A stretch of 64,000 nucleotides of DNA from Branchiostoma belcheri (taxonomy: Eukaryota; Chordata; Leptocardii; Amphioxiformes; Branchiostomatidae). Shown piece by piece: positions 1-13,300 of this stretch. The notes beneath the pieces are model-generated. The model saw only the letters and a program-made list of their open reading frames with translations, ran no database searches and was not told the origin of the DNA. How positions within the stretch are numbered: position 1 is the stretch's first letter; each line of letters begins with the position of its first letter. Both the position numbers and the translations under genes were made by a program. The DNA lies in the NCBI RefSeq assembly GCF_001625305.1, contig NW_017804242.1, forward strand, positions 3,620,263-3,684,262, in the 5' to 3' direction.

Positions 1-157
1 CTGTTTAAGACTGTACATTTGCAATATGAAACATGAGATACCCCATTTTTGTATCAAAATTCAATTGGAAAGACCCGATATTCAAATTGATATTCAATAC
101 TAATACAGATGAACTTTCATGCTATAATATTCAATATCATTAGGACATGTTACTTAC

Positions 158-959
158 GTTTCAGCTCTGTTATCTTGTCCCGTGCTTTAATCTTATCAAT
201 CTCCTCTGAGAGAGTGGTGACTTTAACTGCATTAAGAAAGAAAAGTATGCATGGTTGCAAGACTCTGCAAGACTCGCAATACAAGTGCGAAATTTCCACA
301 AAATTATCTACGTTTTTTAACCAATAAATCGCTTACCAGCAAAATATGCCAAAAGTATGCTGATTAGCGCAATGAGCACAGCGCCTGTCGGGAGCAACAG
401 TTTCTTGAAGAGGCGGAAACATTTCGTCCTTATGTCAGCGTCAGCGTCATAGGCATAGTCTATCCGAACAAGAGATGCAAGCAGACATCAGGAAATAAAT
501 ATTATACAACCCGTAGTAAAACCGACTTCAGTTTGGAAATGTCACAAAGTATTCAGTTTGAATTTTTCAAAACAATTTTCATTCTAGAGGCCTAGCTTTG
601 TCTGTACCTACATTTCATTATGTTGAAAGTCTCTAATGTACCTTTCATATAGTTCCACCGCCCTCTATGTACATTTTCTCTTAATATCAGAGATCGTAAT
701 TATGCCGGCGTTTGTTCCCACCCAGTCTCGTTTGTTCAGTTTGGTCGCAGGTATGTTGACCTTTTAGTCGGCATCGATGACTGGTATGCAAACAGATTGG
801 TTTTAAGAACATCTTTCATCGCCTAGACCAATCTCTGCAGCACCATAATAGTACCAAGGACGTTCAACACACGTCCTTGATAGTACGTACAATATAGTGG
901 AGGGAGAAAAACTTACCCGCTCTTGTGACGTACAGGCTGTTGGGTATACGTGCAGCCAT
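158..959 (-). CDS. Type II membrane protein, N-terminal exons only (runs off left edge)
   Basis: Three minus-strand exons join in frame: 959..917 (ATG at 959, 14 codons plus one base), 459..337 and 226..158. Each has a GT donor and AG acceptor and all junctions are phase 1. The 78 encoded residues start MAARIPNSLYVTRADYAYD, followed by a basic stretch (RTKCFRLFKK) and then one hydrophobic span of about 20 residues (LLLPTGAVLIALISILLAYF). After the span comes a charged helical segment (VTTLSEEIDKIKARDKITEL) that looks like the start of a coiled-coil stalk. Basic residues before the span and the lack of a signal peptide indicate a cytoplasmic N-terminus. The ectodomain lies left of base 158. 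In amphioxus this layout often precedes a C-type lectin, collagen-like or fibrinogen-like head, but nothing here shows which. The product family is unknown; the exon chain is moderately sure. Confidence 0.6.
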
Positions 960-3900
960 GTTTGCAACTGTCTGCCAGTCAGTCTGTGCTTGCTGTGGCT
1001 GTACGGGGTTGGTAGCTACATAGGGAAAATTTTACGTACCACGATTATAGCATGTTTAAGCCCAATATCTTACGTTGATATTGAAATTTGTAAATGTCAA
1101 AAAAAATGTGTTGGAATCTGATACTGTCTCCAAGCAGGCACTATCCAACCCGCCAGGCGGTATCCAGCTGACCCTGTTGGATACTTGACGGTTTATGAGT
1201 GGAATAAGCTTCATTGACACATAATTCCTATTTTGACGAAAAACAAGTGCTTTTTAAAAAAAGCTGGCATTTTGGCGCGCTTTCACGTGCACTGTGACAC
1301 GCTGTACATCTTACATGATGCCACCCTGCATCTGCTCAGATAACTTTATATATACGCCACTCTACATCTACTTGGAGAAAACGCTGCACATCTGCCACCC
1401 TAGACATGAATAGGCCAGGGAGATGTACAGTAGATCTTTTTGATTAAAAAAAGTTTTTGCGGGTGAAAGAGAGTTATTATACATGTATCTTCATTTAAGG
1501 CATCACTCGCCCATATAAAGGAAAGAAAGGTTATCAAGGACAATATTAGTTTTTGAATGTTAAAAGAAAAGCAGCAAACGAAGCAATGATTGAAGCACGA
1601 AAGCATAGTGATTCCCGTCTCGAAAAAGAGTAATAATAAAACTTATTGACATTCCTGAGTAATTATAAGAACAATTATTTTTGAAATGTTGCACGCAGAG
1701 CTACCAAACGAAGTATATATTCGCCGTCAGGGCCAGGCAGCGCCCCTCCAGGACGAACGAACGAAGGAAGGTCCACGAAGGAACGACGCAATGTGAGACC
1801 GGCCTTAAAAAAACTTTTAACTTAAAGATTAAAACCATTAAACTTGATTTTTAGTATTATACTATCTCTATCTTTGGAAAAATAAGAAAAAAACTCTTCA
1901 GAAGAGCGTAATTTGGAACGTTTTTACGTTCTCTCATTATCTCATTATCGTCTTGCTTGGTTTTGACGTAACAACATAACAGATCGCCGAGTCTACTCAA
2001 CGGTTATTATACACACTAAACATGTGCGCTAACACTAAAGATTCCAAACAAACCCCCGTTACCCTGTGCGGTGTTCCCGGTCTGTGGCTGCCGCTGGCGT
2101 CCAGGCATGGTGACACCTGTCAGGGACTCTACAGCAAGTTATATGCTCCGTGGTCTGACTGTACCCGGGGACTAGAACTGTTCCTACCGTTATTTCACTG
2201 GCAGATTGGTATCCAAAGATGAAAGAAATCTGTATTGAATATGTTAATAGTACTTTACACAGCAGACAGAAATTACACTAACATTTGATTGTACGTATTG
2301 GTCGATAAAGACCGTTGTAATATCGTTAACACGTGACAGCGTGCATGTGAATGCATGTTGTGTTATTTTTAAATTTTCTGAACAGTACAAAATGTACATG
2401 ATTTCATGGAGGTTTGGTATCTCTGGATCCTAATTTTTGTTTCGGTTTTAGTCACACACACGAACCAGCAGTACACAACGTGTTGGCTATCTTCAACGCT
2501 TATCTGGGAGCAACCATGACAAAAATATTCTCAATGACGTAATGAAAGTGAACCCAAAAGTTCGAAAATACCGACAGGTCAGTCTGCTGTAGCCTATGTA
2601 ACCCAAGCTCCGGGGGGCTCCCTACATAGTGATTCAGCGTCTCGGCCCCGGAGGAGATTGCTCTGCGGATCGAGCGCGGAGTCCGACGGTGTAGTCGGAG
2701 CCCCCGGATGGTCGCCGCAAGTGGCTCTGCCGGGCTGCGGAACAGCCCTACGCCTGCCGGCTGGATGTTGGGCGGCCGGCAAAAGCGATTTAATCAGGCT
2801 AAGTCTGCTGTAAGTCAAGTAAGTCAGTCAGTTTGCTGTACTTCTCCAAAGTCCCGCTAGAGGGCGCATGTGGCGTTCGGGTACTAGTAGAGCAGGTGCC
2901 AGACACATTGTAATATTGATCAACTTACTGGTGTTACTGACACTGCTTCCCCGCATGTCTGGGCGTGCTAAAATTACGTAACATTTGGTGGCGCTACAGA
3001 GGACAATACTCCTTTTAAACAGATGTTTTGCTCAGCCAAGTCAGCCAAGCCCACTACAACTACATTGTACTAGAGAATGGTCATACAAAGGACGCCATAC
3101 GGTGCCAGCTGGTACCGTCATGTACACTTGAGTAGAGATCAATAACAGACGTTTACATCTGTTCTCATTGTTTCGGTTTCAGTCACCAGCATCACACAGA
3201 GTATTGTCTTTCGATGTTTATTTGGGAGCAGTCATAATAATATCTGAGTACATACTGTACAAGGAAGAAATCATATACGTGTGTGTACTTCATTTTAAAC
3301 ATATCGTGAAGAAACTATTTGTGGTAGGTTCCATCATTGACAAACATAGTGAATCACCTTATAAAATCTAAAAATGACACTAACGTGGTTGAATTTATTT
3401 CAATATATTTGTTTTTCTTTGTTATTAATGTTCTCCGGCTCTTTTCTTTCATTTTTTTCTTGTTCATTTATTTCACTTGTCTTGTATTTTTGCTATAATA
3501 CACTATATTATTAAATACAAGATCATGTTGAACATATGCAAAATCATGTATATCTCACGGACATGGATTTACCTATCCCGGATTTATCACTAAAAAGTTA
3601 TATTATAGATTAAAGCTGAAGCAATGACTAGCTTGCATGTTACAAGCATTGAATTCCCATGAAAAATGCGATGAGAAATTGTTGCTTTTATTGATTGTAC
3701 CTTGATTGTACATATGACACAACCAATTCCAAAAATGTTGTGTCACCATCCTAATTTTGCAGCATTGTTCTCTCACCACATTTCACAGACGAGCGACCAT
3801 TGGCACCTTATTATAGGTACATAAACGTGATTCACACCACGTAACTGTTGTTATTCCCAGGTGAGCAAGAATGTACTACGCGTGAGTCATATCATGATCG

Positions 3901-4100
3901 TAGGCAGGTATTTCCGGTATTTCAAACATTGGGGACAATCCATTTAATCTTCACAAAGTTTCGGCACTTCAGGAAAATTGTTTAAACGAGCAAAAAGAAG
4001 ACAGAATTTTATTTATGTATTTCTAACCTGATTGGAAATGACAATGGTCCTGATTGTAATAATGAAAGGTGTATGAGTAGCGCAATTCTCACCTCCCCCT
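960..4100. other. Intergenic stretch between two divergent genes
   Basis: No exon chain could be supported here. It should hold the promoter of the minus-strand membrane-protein gene (just right of 959) and that of the Crumbs-like gene (just left of 4306). The DNA is AT-rich apart from a GC-rich island at 2605-2790. A short motif near 1128-1185 (TCTCCAAGCAG followed by GTATCC/GGATAC inverted words) resembles the ends of the inverted-repeat element at 31497. Short open frames at 2022-2222 and 3168-3371 have no recognisable content. Confidence 0.5.
2605..2790. other. GC-rich island of unknown nature in AT-rich DNA
   Basis: About 185 bases rich in G, C and CpG stand out from AT-rich flanks. They contain runs such as CTCCGGGGGGCTCC and GGCGGCCGGC. 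The flanks carry near-repeated words (GTCTGCTGTA at both edges, then AAGTCAAGTAAGTCAGTCAG), which would fit an inserted element. I found no tRNA-type B box and no family I recognise. Confidence 0.35.
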
Positions 4101-4305
4101 GCAACAGTAGTGGTCTGCCCCCCTGCGGTAACCTTTAACCGCCGCCCATCCCAGCTGTTTCGTCAGTTGTTGATACACGCCAACGTCTCCGCGTTTCGTT
4201 ATTTTTTTTACCCGGCCAAATCGGGAGCATGTCGCCGCTGTGTTGCGTACAGGACCTCGGCAAGTAGCAGAACATCGTCCGGAGAGGGTTGGAGGCCGAG
4301 GAAAC

Positions 4306-7300
4306 ATGTCGTGGAGTGTGAGACTTGCGGTGGTTTTGGCGGCGTGTTTCTGGACGAGGTGAGAGACAAACAGGAGCGTGTGAAGTACACACATGTCCGT
4401 GCGTTTTTGATTTCCTGTAGATATACTGTGAGCACGCGTGCCAAGCACAAGCTACACCGCCCTGGTTTGTCTAGGGAGTGTCTGCTGTTGTTGTCTGATG
4501 TAGTTTGACTGCAAGTATGCGAACCCATTCTCACAAAAGTGCGATCGCTTCGCTTGCCCAGGCGATATCAGGAATTTTTTGTAGCCCATTTTTTCAGGCT
4601 CGCCAAAGTTACATGAAAATGTCCTCAAGCTTATCAAGCGTTCCACCAACAGCCTACACGGAAGGAAATACTTCTACCCACTTTTAAGCTTGGATATGCC
4701 GAGTTTTTGCAGAAAATCGTGACCACAGCTGTTGCATGTTGTGGGTGGAGGTGGAGGTGGGGAGGGGGGCGATATGAGAACATTACCTACCCCTTACTGT
4801 TAACTGCATCAGAGCGAGTAATGCATTTGTCACGCTTTTCGGTCCGGGGATCAACTTCAGGCCATTTTGCCATTTGAGAAACCTTGATGCCATTAGAGAA
4901 ACAAACCCCTGACTGTCTGAGGTCACCATATGTACGCCTTGCCTAACAAAGCTGTACAGATCTGTATATTTTGTTAATTTCACTGGGTTGACCATAAAAC
5001 GAAAGGAAATGATATTGAGTTGTAAGAATTTCCGTGATGTCAGATTAAAAGAAGGAAACAGGAAAATTATGGTGGTTTACAACCTTGTACTAACAATACG
5101 CAATAGTCAAACATCCTGTTGGTACAAGGTAAAGGCTAAAGCTCTTGTGTTCAGCTCAACTTCAGATAAATGTAACATTAAAATTCATACGAATCATACA
5201 ACCAAGTTCTCACATCCCAATATCATAACTGTTATTTTGTTGATTTCATGGATAGACCATAAAACGAAAAGAAATACATAATTTTGTAGTACTCGGTTTT
5301 AATAATCTCAGTGATGTCAGATTAAAAAGGAAACAGGAAAATTATGGTGGTTTACAAGCTTGTACTAACAATAGTCAAACATCCTGTTGGTACAAGGTTA
5401 TCTCTTGTGTTTAGATCAGCTTCAGTTCAGATAAAGGAGGAACATTTCATCTATCTCACATCCCAATATCATTACTTATTGTAACTTGCTTAGACTACAA
5501 TTCCCACCCAACCCAAGAACTCTACTACTCTGCCCAATCTTTTTAATTAATTTTGTCCATAAAAGGTATTTACTGATGGAACCAAAATTGTTTGTTTTTC
5601 TGGTTTGGCAGCAGGGATTTCCAGTTGGCACATGAGGGAAAACCTCTCACAAGTGGTGGTATTTGCAGATTCCTTTTCCCCAAGAGCCCATCAACTGTCC
5701 AAATGTCTGTTGTTTCTTCAGCAGACCACACTGCCAGACCACAGCTGACTTTTGCTGGGGACCGTACAATACAGCAAGGGGAGGGTTTGTCACAGCAGAA
5801 AAAAATAGCCCCAATTTTTATTCAAGTTGCTCAAAGTATATTTTCTACTGAATAGCAAAGTTCTTTGATCACAACCATTTATTTTTTATCAGCTGACGTT
5901 TCTTGACCACCAATGCATTTCCGAACGTAGTGCAATGACATATGAGTGACGTAGATAAGTGACATATGAACGTAAATATGTCACAATTGCACTACATTCG
6001 GAAAATAATGCATTGTTAACAGTAAATACTAGCTGAAGTGCACAGTGAACCAAGTAACACTGCACTGTGAACCATGTAACACCTTTAGTGCACTATGCAC
6101 CAAGTAACATCTAGCGTCAGTGCACAGTAAACCAGTCAGAATTGCCCTGATGAAGATGACAGACGGTCATTGAAATGTCGGCCCGTGAAAAATAAATGGT
6201 TGTGACCAAAGAACTTTGCTATTCATTCGTTTACCAACCTGTTGAAATTATTTACGGGAATATTTTCTACTGCCTAAACTTGTACTCTTAGCACCACTTT
6301 GTGCCAAGGCTTCGCTATTTTGTGCCATGATATAGCCTAAATATGTAACACACATTTTGTCTTACACATTAAGTGTAGTGAAGAAAATCATTTAAGTGCC
6401 TTTAACAAGGGCACAACATTCAAACCTGCTACGGGACTTGAACCTAGAACCCTTTCCCCATACCACCACTCCCTTGCGAACAATCCCTGGCAAAGGTGTT
6501 GCAGAATATGATGGACTGTTTCCAAACCTGACCACGGTCTGCCGGTCTCATTACCCTGTCTCCTGACTCCTGCAGTGAAGTAAATGTCGCACAGGGAAAC
6601 CTGTTGGCACAAGAATGTCAACAGGTGCAGGTGTAAAATATCATCTATTCTGTGCCCAGTGTCTTTATATACTGCAGATCATGAAATATTCACAAGGTTT
6701 TTATGTTCATAGTGTTGGATTACTTGGGGAAATCATACAAGTGTGCTCTGTCTTTCTTTGCGTTACTCATGTTACAGGTTTTTTAACAGTGAACTTGACA
6801 CTCCTTTTCTACTAGAGGCAGTTAGTGACCTGTCAAATTATAACATATTTCATAGATAAAGATGAAATCTTTTTATGTTCTGTATGACTTGTTGTATTCT
6901 AATCTTACTTTTCTATTATTATGTATCATATTCCAATCATAAAAACAAGGGACACTCATTCAATTTTATTCGATCACCGGTCATTCGGTCATTGAATGAT
7001 GAGTGATTGAGTAAAGAGACTCTTTCTACACAACCAAGTCATTTATTCAGCCAACGTTTTGGTGACCGTCTGTCACCTTCCTCAGGGCAATTCTGACTGG
7101 TTCACATTGCACTTCACAGATGATGAGTGATTGTTTCAATGTTGTCTAGTACTACTGTAGAAAGGGGGCATGCAGACAACTCCTTACCCCCTTTTACTGT
7201 GAAATTGATTAAAGGAAATTGAGCTGTAATTGTAACGATAAGTTCCATGTGCAAGGTATTAAACTTTGAAAAACTTAATTGGGACATCTAAAGTAGAAAT

Positions 7301-10300
7301 GAACTCTGCGTGGTCTAAGTCTCTGACAAATTTTCCCAGACTGTAACACTAACACTATAACAGTAAAAGGAAGCCCAAACAGGGTGGTCTCTACCTCAGA
7401 GAGGAAATATTTGTTCTATTTCGGGTCAAGTTTATCCTTTCCTTCCAGCTAAAGTGATAAACAGCACTTGGAGTCATTAATAGGGATCATTTCCTCCCTT
7501 TGGGGATACTTACCACTTGACTTTGAAGATTTATTAGCCCTCCCTTGCAAACCCCGTGGGACATTTTTTTTCCATACCATAACTGTGGTATGCACAGTTT
7601 TAATACTAGTAATAGCTTAGGATTGCTGTCCAGATGGGACCTGGAAGGAAAGTTGTAGATTTATATGGTCATGGTAAGGCCTAGGAAAAAAATGTTGTGT
7701 TTCCTGTTTCCAGACCGACCCCATGAAAACCTGCTGACCTTAGACTTTTTTGGGGGGGTGGCCCCTGCAAGGGACATAGATACATTTTTGAGCTGATCAA
7801 CCTTTTCTAGCTCCATGATCTGTCTGACAGACACCTGAGTGATCAAACAATGTACAATTGGTTTTCTAACATTGACATTGAAAATGAAAATGTCCTCATA
7901 CAAAGCATCAGAATTTTTTTCTCCCATCAGCAAGCTTCTTAACTTGAGTTGTGTTTAAATTATACATAATATGTGTTTGGACTTTGGAGACAGCTTTTAG
8001 AACTGTTTATTTTACTTACCGATTCCTTAATGCAGGAACTGTCTACAGTGTCTATTCTCACTCTATCGCTGTTACAGGTTTGATCAGGCCACACCAATTT
8101 AATTTCTTGGTTAACAGATTCGCCGCTTCATTTTTTTCAGATTTGCAAATAAAAATAAAAATCCAGAATCAACTGCAAAATGCTCATATTTTGCCCTGAA
8201 CAGTTGAAAACAGACCTTTTCATCCTAGTTGTTACAGTTATTCCATCTTTCAATGCAATGGTATCATTAAAAGTTCAAAATTCATTGTTTAACTTTTGAA
8301 CCAGCCTGGTGTGTTGACTTCATGGCTCCTATCGTACCATTTTGGGCCATAATACGATGCCTAGGCCTGTTTTTATTTTTATTTTTTTTTCGCCCGCCCG
8401 CTCCATTATTTTTCTAGAAAAATCCGTTAACCAAGAAATTAAATTGGTGTGGCCTCAGTATCATAATTGTTTTGCAGCTTCCTCAGATACTTGTCATAAT
8501 TTTGGCACGCTGTGAATGCTATGCTGTATACACATTTCCCAAATACTACATGTCTGCCCTTTGGTGTAAGAAGGGCTAAATGCCAAGATGTCACAAACTG
8601 TTATCTTTTCTGTACCCTCAGCGCCGGAGTATAATGTGTTCCAACATTGTCGCATGCCAACTTTGATGTTGACCTGTAAAAGAAAAACAGAGACGTATAG
8701 CAACAACCTGTCAAAATCTGTTACAGAGTAAAGTGATGGTTACCATGTACCAAAAACAGTTCCATGGGGAATGTGGAGCTTGTTCCCAGAAGTCTTATCT
8801 TACCAGTGGTAATGGTGCTTGCCATTGACGTGCTAGCTTTACTCTCCAGGCCTCATTGAACAGAACAAGAGTTGTTCTAAACTTGCTGTAGGTTGAGATT
8901 TTTCAGGTTCAAGGACAGGACATGTATGATTATCGATATGGTCAAAGCAGCTGCTGTACTCTTATCAAAGATAAACACATAATTCAGCTGCTGCAAGTGG
9001 ATTGAAGGCCAAATTTCGCATACTTGAGCCCAACTGCAAGGTCAAAGACAGGCACGAACTCCTGCTGTTAGTCTAGAATATGAACATATTTGGGTTCTGC
9101 CCAAGACTGGAAGAGACTGGGGGGCATGTAAGGGTCAGGGAGCAGTTGTTACTCTGAGCTCAGGTATCAGGGTAATGCCTGTCAAAGCCTGCCTCAGAGA
9201 TCCTTTAAAAGCTTTGGACTGTACTGGCTTTTTGGAAGGCTTGTACATGGGATGGGAGGGATATTGTTAGGGAGAGTTGCTAGGATAACTTAGAAAATAT
9301 TATTTTGCATGGACTGCCTTTGTGCAAAACCAACAATCTCAGATTACAAATGATGAAAGATGAAAGAAAATCGCCGATGCTTTTACATAACCCTTATACT
9401 GGAAATATACTTACTGCTTATGCTTCTTTTATCATATTGTACGGTAGAGCTATTACTTAAGCCCAGTTATATGGATCCTCAGTCATACAGGGAAAGCAAC
9501 ATTGTACCTATGTTGTATCAACATAGGTACAATGTTGGTACAGCATAAACAAGTCTGGTTGTTTGAGCTTGAAGTTGAACCTTTCTTTTTCCTTTGGCTT
9601 GAAAGTTGAATTGTAATAAATAAAATGTACTGGTAAGCATTTAACGTACCTATATGTGTAAGGTAAGACACAAGATACTAGTATATCATTTAACATTACA
9701 CTGTACCAGAATGGAAACTGTATATCATAAATCATCACCCTTCCCATTCTTATTGGCAATTTTCAGTGTAGCCGTTAGCATGTAACCATGAATGTGGTGG
9801 TAGACTACAGGTATACCAGTCCTGTTTACCCCATGTGTATGCTTGTGTTGCAGGTTTGATGTGTTGCAGTGTCAGTCCATAGACACCTGTGTCTCTCACA
9901 ACTGTACTAACGGTGCCACATGTGTCAGCAACAACTCCACCTCGAACTACACGTGCTTATGTCCTGAAGGTAAGAAATAGGCATTGTATACTCGTATTCA
10001 AGTGAAGTGCTCACTGTCTATTGATAGTAACGTATCATTACTGGTGTCTTCTTCATTTGCAGACAGTGAAAAACCACATGCCGAGCGCAAGTGTAACAAT
10101 ACCTACTGGTGTTGATGCAACTTTACGTCATTCAGAAAAAAAAGAAAAATTTAAAAATGGATGTGTACACTATACAAATCTGTAGCAATATTGTTGTATC
10201 AATAACTAGATGCTGTTGTGTCCAATGTGTCTATAAACATCTATCCCATTGTCATTTGATCCATCTGCAAAAAAGATGTGCAGCCAATCATACTGTATTG

Positions 10301-13300
10301 TACTTTCCTCAATGTTTATTCAGGCTATACAGGAGACTTCTGCGAGACCACAGACTATTGTGGCAGCAGACCATGTTATAACAACGGCAGCTGTGTGAAC
10401 CAGCCGGGTGGTTACAGCTGCAGCTGTCCCTCTGGCTACCTGGGGCAGAACTGTGAGGCAGCTGTCAGCCGCTGTGCTACGGACAGCCCCTGTCAGAATG
10501 GAGCTGTGTGTCAAGATTCGGCACAAGGTCAGTTTATTCTGACACCCAGGCTACTCTAATTTATGATTTAAAAGAAAAAAAAAATATTTATACAATTACA
10601 CATACAATGAGTTGGTTTAGATCTATAATAATAATTATGAAATTCTGCCAGAAATCATTTTACAGTATGCCAGTATGCCTTGTATAAAAGCCCTTGACCA
10701 TTCATTACTGTAAGATAAGTCAGGAAGATCTTTTGATAATGGGTGGACTGGAGTGCAATGTTGATGTTTACTGCTAGGTGGCTACCAGTGCTTCTGCAAG
10801 CAGGGCTACTCAGGAGAAAACTGTTCGCGAGAGGTTGATGAGTGTATCCTACGGAATCCCTGTGGCGACAATGAAACCTGCCACGATCTTGTCAACGATT
10901 ATGTCTGTCAGTGTCCAATAGGTGAGACCTCTTACTTCTGACTTTGCCATTATGTAATTTAGCAGTGAGTAATGATATCTTTAGTCACAAAAATGTTTCT
11001 TTGCCAGTCTTAAGAGTTATACAATGAATTGCTGGTTTAACTGAAGGAAGGTCACAAGTACTAGCCTCAGCCCTCTCCTTGCTCAAATCAATTTTTGCTC
11101 CTAAAAATATTGATCAAAGCAAAATTATAGCATAAGATCACAGCAGAATGTTGGTCCTTTGGTTACATTTCATCCAACTCTGATTGAATTTGTCACAGGT
11201 ACCAATGACACCAGCAGCTGTGAAACCGACCCTTGCACCTGGAACAGGTGTGAGAATGGTGCCACCTGCGCCGGTGCAGGTGAGAACTACACATGTGCGT
11301 GTGCGGAGGGGTTCCAGGGAGCCCTCTGTGAGGTGAACATTGATGACTGCACCAACACCAGCTGTCAGCAGTATGAAGTCTGCACTGATCTGGTAGCAAA
11401 TTACAGGTGAGTTAGCAGTGTTTCCATCTAATCATCACTTTTACCTCACAGGCCTAGAGATACTGGGGCAGTCTGGGTGCATATGCACAGCACTTTGGCA
11501 GAACGTACTGCACCTGCGCAAAACCCGTAATGTATTGTGCATGGCACTTCAGAAGAATATCTCATATAAGGTCGTACTCGCATATACAGTATAAGGTTAA
11601 CATCCCGTCTGTAGTTTCCAAATATTGTGTAGGAAAATATATCTTCTGCAACAGGCAAAATTCTGATGCAACATTGACCAAAAATCCAACGAAAACTGTG
11701 AAAAATCAGGGTTTTGCGCAAAAATATTTTGCTGATTTTTGCATTATCTCTATTTTATGTTGTGCACACAATGTTTTTCTGTGCACATAATTTTACGCTA
11801 TTCCCCAAAATGAATTCCAGCCCTGACATGAAGTGTACTGACACCCCTCCCCTGTGTTTCTAGCTGCTCCTGTCCTCCTGGTAAGACTGGTGCTCAGTGT
11901 GAGGTTGACCTGGATTCCTGCTGGAACGACCCATGTATGAACGGGGGTGTCTGCTCGCCTGTTGCCTCAGCACAGTATGGGACAAATTACACATGCAACT
12001 GTACAGCAGGATTCATAGGTGAGTTAACTGTATCTTTAGAGAGATTTTTTTCTGAATACCAATCTTTCATTAGATAGATAATATTTCAGTAGATAAGAAA
12101 GTGTGCCGTTATACATTTATTAAGTCATGACTTTGTATGAAATGCCACAAAAGAATGATAGATTTTGTTCTTCTTCCCTTTCAGGTGCAAACTGTGAAGG
12201 TGACATTAAAGAGTGCCTGTCCTCCCCTTGCCAGAATAATGGGACGTGCCAGGAGGTCACAGGGCAGGCGGGCTTCACCTGTCAGTGCCCTGCTGGTTAC
12301 CATGGCAACCTCTGTGAGACCCCGCCCAGTGCAGTAAACTGCAGTGTTCTGGACCCATGTGAAAACAATGGGACATGTGTGGACACAGCACAAGGTAGGA
12401 AGGGTTTAACTTTTAGATAGTCTCTGGTATGATATTAGCACTTACCAGTATGTCAAACTTGCCACATTGACTTAAGAGTTATCCTCTCATTTTATTAAAA
12501 AGATAGGCATAGTGACTCACAGTTCACCAAGTTTTACATGAAGAAAGTTTTTCTTCTTATGTAATCTGCTGTATCAATCACAAAAGTTTTACACTAAATT
12601 AGTAAATACACACATGTTCACTTTCTCATGCCAAAGGTGTTTGCTCTTTCTGTAGGTACCAACTGCACCTGTACTTCAGGGTGGGAGGGGGGCACTTGTC
12701 AGATTGATGTAGACGAGTGTACATCCTCACCCTGTCTACACAACGGCCACTGTGAAAACCTTCCCAGGACATACCGTTGCTTGTGTCCCCTAGAGTGGAC
12801 TGGCCAGAACTGCCAAGAAGACGTCCTGGAGTGTGCCTCGAGCCCCTGCCAGAATAATGGAACGTGCCATGAAGGGGTAGGGACGACGTACAACTGCAGC
12901 TGTGGGGAAGGGTTTTCAGGACAAAACTGTGAAGTGGTCGGTAACGCTACTGCAGAGTGTAGCTCCTCTCCATGTTTGAACAATGGTACGTGTGTGGAAA
13001 ACGGAGCAGATATGTACACATGTAACTGTACAGACGGATTCTCAGGGCAAAACTGTGGGATCCCACTGAATGTGTCTGGTGTTTGCACACCAAATCCTTG
13101 TATGAACAATGGTACATGTCTGAAAAACGGTACTGAAATGTACACATGTGAGTGTACAGAAGGGTTCTCAGGGCAAAACTGTGAGAGTCCTCAGAATGTG
13201 TCTACAGTGTGCACACCAAATCCTTGTATGAACAATGGTACATGTCTTGAAAATGGTACTGAAACGTACATATGTGACTGTGCTGAAGGGTTCATGGGAC

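Noticed and set aside
4089-4534. Overlapping frames of 85-132 codons on both strands around the Crumbs-like exon 1
   Set aside because: The only supported coding here is the 53-base signal-peptide exon. The long frames read through its donor and show no domain.
6365-6500. tRNA gene
   Set aside because: The B box is good but the A box is weak and no cloverleaf forms; the downstream body identifies a SINE. The same reasoning applies to 53775-53885.
9360-9548. A frame starting [20 protein letters not shown] that resembles a signal peptide before the EGF exons
   Set aside because: No splice donor joins it to 9854 in the needed phase, and its end lies in a palindrome. The 4306 exon fits better.
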